In this document: positions 40,701 through 52,945 of the stretch, piece after piece
Position numbering within the stretch: the stretch's first letter is position 1
How the letters are laid out: the number at the start of each line of letters is the position of its first letter
Assembly: GCA_026745465.1 (NCBI GenBank)
Contig: JACYXH010000826.1
Location: 6,611,224 to 6,675,223, forward strand
DNA: 64,000 bases
Source of the DNA: Lota lota
Lineage: Eukaryota > Chordata > Actinopteri > Gadiformes > Lotidae
Direction: 5' to 3'
Notes under the pieces: model-generated
The model's database searches: none
Told to the model about the DNA's origin: nothing
Seen by the model: only the letters and a program-made list of their open reading frames with translations
Program-made: the position numbers and the translations under genes

Positions 40701-42785
40701 CCATAGAACTGTGTGAAAATAATTCACACACTTATATCTATATACAGTACATCATTTATAATGTGGGCAAAGGTTAATCATTTAATTACACACAGACTAA
40801 TCAATGCTTTTGCCAATCACACACCAGCTCCCCAGCATTGCTCATTCTGAGTTGGCCAGCTATTTCTCACTTATCAATGGCTCTGTTCAGAAACTCAAAA
40901 CTGCTAAAACTCCTAAAACTAATAATGAGGTCTGGACAGTTTTATGGCCAACTTGTTTGGTAGGCAGCACACTTGTATGACTATGTTAGATCAGTAATGA
41001 CATCTCATTTTTACTGCCTATCATTCCATTACTGTTTGACATTTGCACAGTATGGGACCTTTAAGTTAAGACCATTTAATGAGGACTCTGCTCGTGTGAT
41101 TTGGTGTCTGAATGAAGAGAACTGAAAAGGACATTGGGCGACCGATGGACATTATCGGTATTGCAAAGGATCACGCTTCCACACTATCCATTATAATTGG
41201 AATGCAACTGTGTGAACACATTGCCCAAAAATACTACAGTGCAAACCCCATTTTGTCCCTCCGTCTTTCTCCACTATACGGGGCGAAATGAGTTGGCCGT
41301 TTTTTGCTATTTTCGGTGCACTTTGGCTGTCCTCCTTCTGCCTCGCCGTGTGGAGATGCATATATCTCCTCGTTACTCCATTCAAGACAAATACAAACGG
41401 CTCCTTGGTGAGTCAGCATTGCAACAATGCTGCCAGAAAGATGCTTCATGGGGGAGAATGAAGGTATTATGGGCTATGAGAGGGAGTTGATGACTCCACA
41501 AAATGGTGGAGGAGTACAACAAAAACGGTGTCTTTTAACTGTTTAAACCATTGATGTTAACTGCTTATATTTAATTTGTTAGAAGAGATACAGCTCTAAA
41601 ATATATTGGATTAAATGAGCTTCCGAGATCATGGGGATTTTGTCACGATGTACTATAATTTCCTCTTCCCCGTTTTCCTCCCACGGATAACCATAAAACC
41701 GCACCATGTTGATTTTTCATTCTCGTCTCTTTCTCTCGTTCCACCTTTCAGCATCACTTCAGCTGACCCCATGCTAATGCACTCCTACTCGCCAGTCAGA
41801 GACAAGGCAATTGGTCCGGTCAATCTCATAACACATTTTTCATTACCATTCCGTTAGTAGCTGTTAACAATCTCCCATGATTGGAGATCTAGTGCAGGCC
41901 TTGCCCTATAGAGTGGCAACAGCCCATGTCACCAAGACAGTAAGTGGTAGGAAGTGTCAGGTATGTGTCAAGAGGGCAGCGTCCGAAAGGGCTAGGCTGC
42001 CTCTGCGGTCGTATAAGCACCGATATGGATGGAAACGCATGCATAAACCATAGAGTGTAGGAACAATGCTGGAGAGGGGTGGATAGCGAGTCTTATAGAT
42101 GTTTTAAGCCTGGGATGAATGTCTCGGTTATCTCTGTGTTCACCAGGGACTTAAAACTTTCAGGCATGTTGGCAGCAACCTCTGTAACTGTAAAATATTA
42201 ACGTTGTGTTGGTTAAACTAGCCCTAGAACAAGCTTTATCAAATCTCTTTATATCTGTACTGATAGACTGTGCAGAATTAGGCTGTCACCATCAGACATG
42301 CATCAGTATTCCTTTGAAGCAGTGAGAGATTACTTTAACCTCTCATTCTAGTCATCTTATGATGTCTTTGGTGCATAGATTGCTTTAGTTTTAATTCATA
42401 ACCCTCTAGTTGACTGGGTTTTTCAAATCTATCACCCAATAGATTCTGGAAAAGTGTTGATTTTCGGAAGGGTTTGTTGAATCCGATTGTTCTGTTAGGT
42501 TAGCTGATATATGGATACCTTGCCAGTTATCTTGAATCTTACCATCTATAGGTGTAGGAAAAAAACGTAGGAAAAAATGGAGGTAGTGAGATCAGCTTGA
42601 GATGTTTCCAGCAGAACATTTCTTGTTTGTTTGCTACTGCCATATTTCTCTACCATTTATTGGTCAAAACATCTGTGATACCTGGGACACCTTGCTATCA
42701 AATATTCAATATTTTATCAGGTCCTCGAAGACTGCAAACTAGAGTTGGAAATGTGGCACTTCGTCTGTTTCTCTGTCTCACTCTC

Positions 42786-42852
42786 TGCCACTCTCTCTTT
42801 CTCTTTCTCTCTCTCTCTCTGTCTCTCTCTCTCTTTCTCTCTGTCTGTCTCT
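42786..42852. repeat. TC-rich low complexity
   Basis: Interrupted CT repeats with ctgt and cttt variants. Confidence 0.93.
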
Positions 42853-43900
42853 ACATCCACCATCTCTAGCTTGCTCTCCTCTCTCACACGTTGGATTTCT
42901 CTTGCCTTTCTGTATACATTGTTCTTCTGTTCTATTCCTGCACCAAATACTATTTATCCTGGATACTTCTAAGTATAATACACAAAGCTGATATGTACGT
43001 ATATATATAGCTGAAACATGCAGTGTGTCTAAACTCTGCTTAGCCTCCCAAATTAGGCCAACGGTTCTCCTGCACCCAAGGAATTAAGTATTATGGTATC
43101 AGTATTTCTGTACCGCAGTCTCTTCCTTTGAAGAGCAGCAAGTTAAGGAACGAAAGATACATCAAAGGCATGGAAAATAAAATACTCATTAGAATACTTA
43201 TGTTTTAGCTTTGTCTGATAATCTCTCTTATTCCTCCCACCCCCTGCTGAGACCTCCAGGCAGGGGCCTGTGGCGATGGAAAATAGAAAAATGTTTTACG
43301 AGGCCGGGAATCGTTTGAGATTCCTGGCACGGTGTCCTAAGTATCCTCGGACAGCGGCTCTCGTGCTGTGGCATTTTCTACCTGGGTAGATGTACCTCAG
43401 CATTCAACCTTTTGTCTGTGAGCGTGTCAGATGGCATTCTCTCCCTCTGATGGGTGTAATGATGAGTGCAAGGCCTTGCCGCCTCATGGCATTGCCGGCC
43501 TCGTGTGAAATCAGTGGATGCTGGAGGTTTTCTATAGCAACATAAATTATTTTTTGATTTGACGACTTTCCCCTTCAACATTAACCGGTGATTAAATCAA
43601 ATCTAGCATTATATGTTTTATTAAAGCCGTGAATCATTTCTGTTTTTTTTATGTAACTTTTGTCGGCGGATGATTGAAATGTATTGGTGGACCATGGACA
43701 AATTAATTTAGGGTACCAATAAAATGTGAGCAGGTTGTTTATTAAAGTAAATCCTCACTATACGTTCCTTCAAATAACCTCCTGTATCATAGTGAAGACA
43801 ATTATGGATTAACCTGCAATCAATTTCAAACTGAGCGCCTTTGCTCTGTTGAAATTAATGGCTTCTTCAATTAGTCTTCAAGGTACTTTGTGTTGCATGG

Positions 43901-44187
43901 GTCTCACAGTAGGACAGACAGTGTGTCTGAGTCTCACGATAAGACAAGCAGAGTGTCTGTGTCTCGCAGTAATACAAGCAAAGTGTCTGTGTCTGACAGT
44001 AAGACAAGCAGTGTGTCTGTGTCTCACAGTAAGACAAGCAGTGTGTCTGTGTCTCGCAGTAAGAGAAGCAGTTTGTCTGTGTCTCGCAGTAAGAGAAGCA
44101 GTTTGTCTGTGTCTCGCAGTAAGACAAGCAGTGTGTCTGTGTCTCATAGTAAGACAAGCAGTTTGTTTGAATATCGCAGTAAGACCT
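43901..44187. repeat. 30-bp minisatellite
   Basis: Nine full copies and one partial copy of gtctcacagtaagacaagca plus gtgtgtctgt, in exact 30-nt register (43901, 43931, 43961 and so on). Because 30 is a multiple of three, frames on both strands stay open (for example SVSVSRSKTS per unit); not coding. Confidence 0.96.
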
Positions 44188-44596
44188 CTTAGAACTCTTA
44201 CATTAATACTACGGGTGATCAGTGCAAGTTGTAGAATATTTATGAATTGCTTTCGCACATACAGGCAGGCAGGCAGCCACTCACACAGCACACACACAAA
44301 AAATAAAATTAAAATAAACTTTATAAAAGAATGAAGAAAGAAGTGAAGGAAGAATGAAAAGAGACACATGATGTCATCAAATTCAATTCAACGTTTCAAA
44401 GAAGAAATGAGAATGGCACTATATTCTTCCCTTTCCCTGTCTCTTCACACACCTTGCAGACTCCACCGTCCTCTCCGACATGCAGAAGCTCAGCCTTGGC
44501 GTTACACCCCCAGCCAGACAACCAGCCGGCTGTAGACTCACCAGGGTCGCTCTAGCACTCAATCAGGCCCCACTCCGTCCTTAGCCCTCAACCCCT

Positions 44597-44614
44597 CCCC
44601 CCCCCCCCCCCCCC
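44597..44614. repeat. C18 homopolymer
   Basis: Eighteen consecutive C. Confidence 0.94.
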
Positions 44615-44967
44615 TCCCCTACTGCTTTCACCGCTACAAGCTTAATTTAGCTTTGCTTTGACTGCATTACACACTGAGCTGTCTCATTCTCAGCCCAGGC
44701 CTCTCAGCTAACCCCAATTTCTTCACATCCCATCGAGGTCCGGCGGCACCGGTACAGCCCAGGGAGGGGTCATTGTCCGGTCAGGGTTGTGAGGTCGATT
44801 GTTGCTGTAACACAGCCTCTGAGTTCCGGAGGGGTGGGCTATTTCTGTCCTGCCCACTAAGAAAAGACTGGAATGGTGGCAGAGGTCCTGAGTGGGTCTT
44901 TGTGTCTGTAAAGTGTAGTGCGCAAAACCAACAAGATAACCTACACAGTGTTCTTTTACAAAATACA

Positions 44968-45560
44968 TATTACATTACGTTACATTTATTAAGCTGACGC
45001 TTTTGTCAAAGTGAATTACAATAAGTGCATTCAACAATGAAGATATAACCCGAAAAGTGCAAGAATAATTTCAGTACATAACAAGTGCTACAATATAGAA
45101 ACAAGAGATAGAATAGTTAATTTTATCTTTATTTATTGACTTTTTTTATGGGCCAAAATGGAGTCTGAGCTGAAGGGTTTTCAGCCTGCAGTGGAAGATG
45201 GGTATGGTTTTAGCTGTCCTCATGTTAGTAGCAAGCCATTAAGCATGGAGCGTAGTGGACGGGCTGGGGTGTATGGTCTGACCATGTCCTGGATGTAGGA
45301 TGGGCCGGAGCCATTTGCAGCATGGTAGGCAAGTACCAATGATTTGAATCTGATTCGAGCAGCCATCGGTAACCAGTGCAAGTTGCGGAGGAACGGTGTA
45401 GTGTGGGAGAACTTGGGTAGGTTGAAGACCAGCCGGGCTGCCGCATTGTGGATGAGCTGCAGAGGACGAAAGGCACATGAAGGCATAAGGGAGTTGCAGT
45501 TTTCTAGACGCAAGATGACAAGAGCCTGGACCAAAACATGTTATTGGCCATTTATGTCAA
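44968..45560 (-). mobile_element. LINE (L2-like) 3' end, antisense to ptpru
   Basis: On the minus strand from about 45534 to 45220 the reading includes RPLQLIHNAAARLVFNLPKF, then FLRNLHWLPMAARIRFKSLV, then RPYTPARPLRS. This is the C-terminal signature of fish L2-type non-LTR reverse transcriptases. The reading then shifts frame into a segment resembling PIFHCRLKTLQLRL. Further 3' are a word like ctttgacaaaagcgtcagct and then TTACA-type repeats (near 44970-44985), the usual 3' tail. The element is 5'-truncated and frameshifted, so it is inactive. Confidence 0.87.
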
Positions 45561-46364
45561 ACTAATTGAGAGGTATTGTTGACATCCACCTGTTTCACTT
45601 ACCTTTTCTGTGACCATAATCGTTTGTTTTTCATAAGGCCCATTATGAATGAGGGCAGTTCTCTATAGCAGCAGTTTATAAACATTTAAATTGGCCAAAC
45701 GTACATGAAATGCATATCCATGGTAATTTAAGGCACTTTGCATCTAACAACTTCAGAAAAAATCTAAGCCTTTTGACGAGAACTCTTTGGTAACCCGGCG
45801 TTGAAGCCATTATGAAGAGTGATGACTCAGAGCTGTCCTGACACCGGCCAATGCAGAAGCGTCCTTGGTGTGGTAATGCAAGCCTCAACCCCTAGTGTCT
45901 CGTAACTCCCTCACAATTCTTGGGGATGGTGATTTGATATTGATTAGGTTTCATGGGAGGGACAGTCCACCTTATTGTTTCACAGGGCTGGTATGGAGCC
46001 ATGTCCCACATCCCTGGAGTCGCATGACCCTGTGCTGGCGGTATTATCTGCTCTTATGGCTTCACAGCGGCCTGTGTCCAGAATGCTCAATAGGGCCTAT
46101 GACTCATAAAATACATTGCGCTTCCTGGTGAAGCCATTATTTCTGAGGGCCCCAAGGACAGTAGCCAGATGTATCCATCTCTTCAGTCCTCTGCTTTAAT
46201 GGCCCCCCTCGCTTATCTCACTGCATCGCAGCTTGCTTGTGTGTTTCTGGCATGACAAAAGTACCAAGAGACCTGACATTCTCAAAGTGTCTTAAGGAAA
46301 TGTTCCTGTGCTTATTTCACTGATGGCACAAATTACGATTGACATTTATGTGTTTTCATTTCAG

Positions 46365-46446
46365 GTCCTGATTGAGGCGATGGTATCTAGGGATGGGCGG
46401 GGCTACATCGCCATCGACGACATCATGCTGCTCAACTATCCCTGCT
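46365..46446 (+). CDS. ptpru: ptpru exon 4: end of the MAM domain
   Basis: The 82-nt exon lies between acceptor ttttcatttcag and donor gtaagt. It starts in phase 0 and ends with one base of a split codon. It encodes [19 protein letters not shown], then IMLLNYPC. The G-Y-x-A-x-D-D motif followed by a final Cys is the conserved closing strand of MAM domains, and the Cys should pair with an earlier MAM cysteine. The 82-nt length is the size I recall for this exon across R2B genes. In human PTPRU the segment is similar but has GLDDILLL in place of AIDDIMLL. The split codon T/AT with exon 5 gives Tyr. Confidence 0.98.
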
Positions 46447-48512
46447 GTAAGTGGTTCTCTTCTGCTGCACTTCATAAATACCAGCTTCACAAGGTACAGA
46501 CAGAGGCAAGGCTGGTTCAATGTTACTACACTCTCATGAATACACAAAGTTGTTTTGCGAGCCATGGGTGCTACCTCAGAAGCAGAGACTTATTAGGGAA
46601 CAGTTTCAAGATAAAGTTAAAGTGCACTTTCCCAAATTCACTGGCTCTACTAAAAGCATTGTTTTCCTTTTGACCTCGAACTAGGTTAGAGTTGCATTTT
46701 AGTTAGTTCACGTAGTGGAGTTTTTCCATCACACAAACCGAAAGAGTAAAGATTCATTAACCAGTGTTTTCCTTTGTGACCTTGTGGTGCCGTTCAGACT
46801 TTTCTGTTTTACGCTGTGGCGATCTTTAAAGGACAGAAGATTGACATGTGCACAGTCCTTGAGTGACTAATTATTGTGTTTAATACCAGAACAGGGCCAG
46901 TCTCACCACCACTTACAAACTACCCAACCAACCCAACCAACGGATTGTCTTAACACTAATGGTCCACACTGCTTCAAGGTCCCTCATTGACCATTAACTC
47001 CTTAACGTTTCCTTGTTCGTGTTTTGGAAAACAACTAAATTCTTAGAATTGCTTCCGCATATTGCAAATGTGTAATCTGAGACCTTGGCTCTTAAGAGTG
47101 GAACCACCAGCAGCTATGTCATTTAAATGAGAAACAATAGCAAGGAAATTGATTCCCTCACTCCCCCCCCCATGTACCACCCAGAGATTTTGTGTTTTTC
47201 TCTGTGAGACAGCAGATGGTATATTCTACATGCTCCCACTGTGACCATTAAATAATGAAGAGTCTCATCAAGACCTGGGCCTGCTGTCTCATGTGGCACA
47301 TGGCCAGGACGAGGAGAGGGAGGGGAGTCAAGGAAATAACTAAAAATCAAAGTCAATTGTTTTCAAAGTAGAAAAAAAAACACTCCTGCTGAACGAGCTC
47401 CTCCTCGTGCATTGTGGGTAAACTGCTGAGCAGAGCTGACATTTCTGTTGCCCCCTCCTGAGCCTGAGTCTTTGACTCCGAAACCAGTGTTGCAGTCAAA
47501 TAAAATATTGATGGCGCTAAAGGGTCCTGGGGATGAGATCTGACACATTTAGCTGTATAACGCGGCACTCCTCGCCAAGCGAACAGCCTGTTCCCTTCCC
47601 TCCCCTTCCCCCCCCATTCACGCTTGTTTGCTTATGTTTGGCTCTCCGACATGAATTATGAATTAACCTTATGAGGACGAGTCACTTGAAGGCAACATGG
47701 CCACCTGTGGGTACACATTCATGCAGATCTCCCCTCCTACTTACACAAACACCATCAATAGGATGTCACCCTCCCTTTGCCAGAAAACAACACAATGTAG
47801 CATGCAACTAAACAATCATTGGCTCCACAATGGAGAGCCACAACATCTGCTCCTCCCTCACACCCTCTCTTCCCCGCTGCTCTGCCATCTTCAGCTGTCC
47901 ATCATCTAGATTGACAGGTCAGATTGTCCTTCCACATGGTTTTTTTCTGTAATGGCAGGCGATGTTGAATCCTTCCTCGCCGGTTTGGCTCAGCAGGGGT
48001 TGAGCTCTCTGTGCTCTTTTGTTAATCATAGAGTCTGCTCCTACACTCAGTGACTCAGCAGTGAAAGGCATTCTGGGACATCATTAGCAAAATTGTGGAG
48101 GACTGATCCGTCGCCCCTCCCTCAGTGGGATGGTCGTCTGTAGATACTGTGCTTGGCTAGTTTCATTCTAGTGACTATTGAATGGCCGCTGATAAAAGAA
48201 GACAGGAACATAGCGCCGTTTCAAAATTTTCCAACTAAGTAAATACATAAATACGTTAGGCCACTGATTGAAGGAATGACATCTGGATAATAACAGAAAA
48301 GCATAATTAAAAAAAAGCTGTTGTCTAAATCTGTCATCCAGGAATGTGACAATCTGCTGCCTGCCAAACACGTTCCCATTTATGTTTTTGATGAACAAAA
48401 CACCTTGATGAAATTGTTATTTGTGCTGCCGTCTGGCTGATATTTGAAAGGTATTTTATGAGCTCTCTTTTTTCTCTGTTCTACCATGTGTTTCTACTTC
48501 CTGTCTTTGTAG
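46447..48512 (+). other. ptpru: intron 4
   Basis: This 2.07-kb intron has donor gtaagt and acceptor ctgtctttgtag. It has little tandem repeat apart from a short C run at about 47163-47171. I see no gene, transposon or structured element in it. It is the least repetitive intron of comparable size in the window. Confidence 0.85.
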
Positions 48513-48628
48513 ATAAGGCACCGCACTTCTCCAGGCTGGGCGATGAGGAGATCAACGCTGGACAGAATGCCACCTTCCAGTGTGTGGCTGCCGGCCGCGC
48601 GGCAGAAGCTGAAAAGTTTCTGCTGGAG
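48513..48628 (+). CDS. ptpru: ptpru exon 5: first half of the Ig domain
   Basis: The 116-nt exon lies between acceptor ctttgtag and donor gtcagt. It begins with two bases completing Tyr and ends in phase 0 after Glu. It encodes [19 protein letters not shown], then [19 protein letters not shown]. The KAPHF linker joins MAM to Ig in all R2B proteins, and F-Q-C carries the first Ig disulphide cysteine. The G-R-A-A-E-A-E segment is PTPRU-like and unlike PTPRM/K/T. One N-glycosylation sequon (NAT) is present. The donor gtcagt is non-optimal at +3 but acceptable, and the next exon continues in frame with Arg-Gln-Ser-Gly. Confidence 0.97.
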
Positions 48629-49720
48629 GTCAGTTGAGTAATGATGAGACTATTCTCTCTTCACTCCTGTCGATTCTTTCCCCTTCACGGTGTGCAGCCA
48701 ATACAAACAATGACACTTTTTAATACTACCTTTTTCATATAATGATATTTTGTGTATTTTAGTTTAGGTTTATGTCTGAGCCATCAAGCCTTTTCTGTGT
48801 TATTGTTGCAAAAACTAATTGTTGTAATTGTGTAAAAGGAGTATTTTGAAAGATCCACCCAGAATGAATCCTTGAAGATGGGAGTGTGTGTGAGGAAGCC
48901 CCCAAGGGCCCCACTGCTCATAAGCCCATCGGGTGGCGCGTGCCTTCATTCAATTCAAGTGGAAGCTCTGTGTTGGATATCTACCTCTTCATCTGATATG
49001 GGGATATCTCCCTCTTCATCTGCCAGCGGGCACACTGTCAGGCCGCACAGCTTGGCTGGCACTCCGTCCGTCAGTCCAATTCTGGTGGGAGCAACTGTCT
49101 CTACGGTCTGAAGGAGAGTTCAAAGCGATAAAAGGTGCAAGCTTTATTTTATGCTGCAAGGCCGGATTCTCCTTTGTCTCTTGTTGAAAGAACCAGAGCA
49201 GGCGCAAAACGCATGGTTCACACCAGGTTCTGTCACATGATGACATACCTGTTTGATTGAGAAGGACCTCAGACCCGTTCTCTATGTTGTGTAGAACAGA
49301 TGTTTGATGAAAACGCCCATTTCTCAGCCATCTTAACGGTCTTAAAATCACCTGGTTAAGAGGGAGAGGGATGCTCTTCCAACTACTGTTGTCACAGCAG
49401 ATGGTAATGAAGGTGACACCTCTGGGATTTACCTGGCAAACTGAAACAGTACTGTGGTCTCCCAATCCCCACTCCTTTCTTATGTTGCCTCTGCCATCAT
49501 CTTCCACCCCCACGTGCCCGTTGTTTGGTTTGTTCTGCAGCTGCAGCCCATCTGACTCACGCCAGATTAACGGATCATTCTGTCATTTCCTCACCAATTA
49601 GCTGCCGCCAGATTGTTTATGTTTAACATCAGGCGCACACTCAACACACACACTCGCTTAATTGATTGAGTCTGATTTCCCCAATCTGTGCTCTACAGTC
49701 GACGTGCTGGATGAAAACAG

Positions 49721-50775
49721 GAGATGTTAAGAGATATGGAGAGATACAGAGAGATAGTTAGGAGATATGAAGAGATAAGGAGAGATAGTTAAGATATGAG
49801 GAAAGATAATAAAGATATGTGGAGAGATAGTTAAAAGACACAAAGAGATAGTTAAGATATGAGGAGAGATGGAGAGATAGTTAAGATATGAGGAGAGATA
49901 GTTATGAGATATGGAGAGATAGTTAAGAAAATAGGAGAAATATGGAGAGATAGTTTAGATATGATGAGAGATAGTTATGAGATATGGAAAGATAGTTAGG
50001 AAAAGAGGAGAGATATGGAGAGATAGTTAAGACATGAGGAGAGATAGTTAAGAGATATGGAGAGATAGTTAAATATGAGGAGAGATATGGAGAGATAGTT
50101 AAGATATGTGGAGAGATAATTACGAAATGGGGGCAGATAGTTAAAAGATAAGGAGAGATAGTTATGAGATGAGGAGAGATAGTTATGATATATGTAGAGA
50201 TAGTTAAGGGATATGGAGAGTTAGTTAAGATATGAAGAAGGATAGTTAAGATATTTGGACTGATAGTTACGAGATGAGGACAAATAGTTATGAGATATGT
50301 AGAGATAGTTATGGAGAGCTAGTTATGATATGAAGGATAGTTAAGATATGAGGAGAGATAGTTAATATATGAGGAGAGATAGTTAAGAAATAAGAGAGAT
50401 ATTTAAGATATGAGGAGAGATAGGAAAGAGGTATGGAGAGATTGTGATGAAATAAGGAGAGCTAGTTAAGATATGAGGAGGGATAGTTAAGATATATGGA
50501 CCGATAGTTATGAGATGAGGAGATAGTTAAGAGATAAGGAGAGATAGTTATGAGATATGAAGAGATAGTTAAGATAAAGGGTGAGTTAGTTAAGATATGA
50601 GGAGAGATAGTTATGAGATATGAAGATAGTTAAGATATGAGGAGAGATATTTAAGAGATGAGGAGAGATAGTTAAGAGCTAAGGAGAGATAGTTAAGAGA
50701 TATGAAGAGATAGCTAAGAGATAAGGAGAGATAGTTAAGATATGAGGTGAGATAGTTAAGAGATATGGAAAGGAG
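49721..50775. repeat. 1-kb purine-rich minisatellite (gagatagtta)
   Basis: Over 1 kb of variants of agatatgaggagagatagtt with much unit-length variation. The word agatag recurs in most units. Pyrimidines other than T are nearly absent from the + strand. Confidence 0.96.
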
Positions 50776-50850
50776 ATGCTGCTGGACAGGTGTTGGTTGT
50801 CGTGTTTCGTGTGTTCATCAGATTTCGGGGCCTGCACTTCTCTCATCAGT

Positions 50851-50851
<1 letters not shown>

Positions 50852-50898
<47 letters not shown>
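50852..50898. repeat. (GT)n microsatellite
   Basis: About 23 GT units, close downstream of the 1-kb minisatellite. Confidence 0.98.
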
Positions 50899-50899
<1 letters not shown>

Positions 50900-51077
50900 A
50901 TATAAACAGGGGGCCTGTGGTTGCTGTGGTCTGTGGCTGTTTCGGGGCTCATAAACACAATTCCAGCGCATTCAGGGGGTTGCTATAGCATAAACCACAC
51001 GACTCCCAATGGAGCCCTGGGGCACTGGAGCAGCTCGTTAAACCGGGCGGAGCACGGATGCCATGCTATACCCTTAA

Positions 51078-51080
<3 letters not shown>

Positions 51081-51175
<95 letters not shown>

Positions 51176-51188
51176 GACAGAGAGAGAC

Positions 51189-51225
<37 letters not shown>
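51081..51225. repeat. (GA)n microsatellite
   Basis: Pure to 51167, then gagagacaga variants. Confidence 0.98.
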
Positions 51226-52003
51226 CCATTGTCAGCTTGTAGTGGAAGTTGTCGAGGCTGCAGACTGGAGATGCCAGCATCCGTGAAGAGTGAGAAACCA
51301 AGTGAGAAATTGCTCCAAGGCTTCCACACTGCGCTCCGATACAGCTTTCTCTCTCTTTCTCTCTTCCCTGCTTATCTCTTGATCTCTCTCTCCATCGCTC
51401 TCTCTAGCTTTCTCTCTTTTCTTTCCTTGTCATTCCATCTCTTGCACTGTATGTCTCCCTCTCTCTTTGTTTAAACTTGTTGTTGTTGTTGTTCCCGGGC
51501 TCTGCTGTTGTACCCGGGTCCTGGGTCCTCATGAGACCCGGCGCTGTGAGGGGAGCCTCATGTTCTTAGTCTCCTTTGTCTGTTGTTCTGTTCCCTCAGA
51601 AAACACAAAAACAACACACACAAGAACACACAGTGCCATTTTATCTGCAGGACTGCATATTGAACCACATGGGCACTCGTTTAAACTTGAATTCATCGTC
51701 ATCATTACGGCTTGGTTCTGAACATTAAATGTGTCTTTAATTTGAGGGGGAAACATGCGTGCTTGAGCTCCCCTAATCCTCCATTTAGGGATGAAATATT
51801 AATATTAATATCTGGTATTAACGTGCGGTTCATTCTCATTTGTTCCATGATTAAATTGGTTAGATGGTTGTTCCATTATAACAAAATGACACACAATTGT
51901 CCTCTTTAATCACTTCATTCCACTAACAATGTCCCGCGATGGCAATCACTTAAATGCATCATGGTATGTTACTGTTATTATTAAGCCTCACGAGGGTTCT
52001 GGA

Positions 52004-52010
52004 GTGTGTG

Positions 52011-52060
<50 letters not shown>

Positions 52061-52068
52061 TGTGTGTG
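52004..52068. repeat. (GT)n/(AT)n compound microsatellite
   Basis: gtgtgtatatatatatat followed by (GT)n. Confidence 0.97.
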
Positions 52069-52138
52069 TGCATGCGTGCATGTTGATGTGGAGGAGGGGA
52101 GGGTTATGTGTTTTATTTATTTGTTCCTGACCCTGTTT

Positions 52139-52270
52139 ATCTGTCTGTCTATCTGTGTGTCCGTCAATCTGTCTGTCCATCTATCTAAACTATCGGTCTG
52201 TCCGTCTCCCTGCCTATCTGCCTGTCTATCTGTCCATCTCTTTGTCCATCTCTCTGACTGTCTGTATGTG
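52139..52270. repeat. CTGT/CTAT tetranucleotide-like array
   Basis: Degenerate ctgtctgtctatctgtccgt repeats ending about 35 nt before exon 6. Confidence 0.92.
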
Positions 52271-52304
52271 TGTGTGCGTGTGCGTGCGTGTGTGTGTTCC
52301 CCAG

Positions 52305-52479
52305 AGGCAGAGCGGTGAGGTGGCGTCTGTGGCGTCCGTGAGGCACCTGAGTCACCGGCGCTTCGTGGCGTCCTTCCAGCTGGACGGGGTGCAGCGTTCC
52401 TACCAGGACCTCTACCGCTGCGTCACCCAGTCGCCTCGGGGCTCCGGGGTCTCCAACTACGCTGAGCTTGTCGTTAAAG
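52305..52479 (+). CDS. ptpru: ptpru exon 6: second half of the Ig domain
   Basis: The 175-nt exon lies between acceptor gtgttccccag and donor gtgaag. It starts in phase 0 and ends with one base of a Val codon. It encodes [19 protein letters not shown], then [20 protein letters not shown], then [22 protein letters not shown] supplies the second Ig disulphide cysteine, and [13 protein letters not shown] is the conserved Ig-to-FN3 junction of R2B phosphatases. R-H-L-S-H-R-R-F is PTPRU-like. The open frame continues on both sides through low-complexity intron sequence, but homology and splice sites define the exon clearly. Confidence 0.98.
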
Positions 52480-52504
52480 GTGAAGTCGGACTCTCTGTTC
52501 TTTC

Positions 52505-52589
52505 TTATCCTTTCTCTCTGTCACGCTACATCGCTCGCTCTCGCTCTCTATATCTCTCTCTCTCGCTCTCGTTCTCGCTGATGCTCTCG

Positions 52590-52628
<39 letters not shown>

Positions 52629-52945
52629 ACTCTCACTCTCTATCTCTCTCTCTCGCTGTTGCTCTTGCTCTCTCGCTCTCTCTCTCCCGCTGTTGCTGTT
52701 TCGCTCTCTCCTAGTCGCTCTCTCTCTCTCTCCCGCTGTTGCTGTTGCTCTCTCGCTCTCTTGCTCCCGCTGTCGCTGTTGCTCTCTCACTCTCGAAGTC
52801 GCTCTCTCTCTCTCCCGCTGTCACTGTCGCTCTCTCTCTCTCTCGCTGTTGCTGTCGCTCTCTCGCTCTCTGTTGCTCTCGCTTTCTCTCTCTCTCTTTT
52901 TCCTCCGCTCTTCACTATTCTTTCTCTCTCTTTCTTTCCCTATTC
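52505..52945. repeat. TC-rich low complexity after exon 6
   Basis: About 440 nt of ctctcgctctct with recurring cccgctgttgctgttgctct segments, starting about 25 nt after the exon 6 donor. Confidence 0.95.

Larger units (their letters stand above)
39596..46364 (+). other. ptpru: intron 3
   Basis: This 6.8-kb intron starts with a minisatellite made from copies of the exon 3 end and its donor (to about 39985), followed by a 19-nt G run. It also holds CA-rich DNA at 40637-40700, TC-rich DNA at 42786-42852, a 30-bp array at 43901-44187, a C18 run at 44597 and an antisense LINE 3' end at about 44968-45560. The remaining stretches (40060-40630, 40740-42780, 42900-43880, 45600-46360) show no gene or feature I recognise. 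The acceptor is tgttttcatttcag. Confidence 0.88.
48629..52304 (+). other. ptpru: intron 5
   Basis: This 3.7-kb intron contains a 1-kb minisatellite (49721-50775), a GT array (50852-50898), a GA array (51081-51225), TC-rich DNA (51340-51474), another GT array (52004-52068) and a CTGT/CTAT array (52139-52270) that runs almost to the acceptor ttccccag. The stretch 48640-49720 is non-repetitive. It has a long open frame on the minus strand at 49016-49513 that I do not recognise and do not call as a gene. Confidence 0.85.

Noticed and set aside
43378-43581. Short minus-strand frame in intron 3
   Set aside because: Only 67 codons, no motif and no conserved context; indistinguishable from chance.
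49016-49513. 165-codon minus-strand frame in intron 5
   Set aside because: No family resemblance, no splice or promoter evidence, and the length is plausible by chance in 64 kb.
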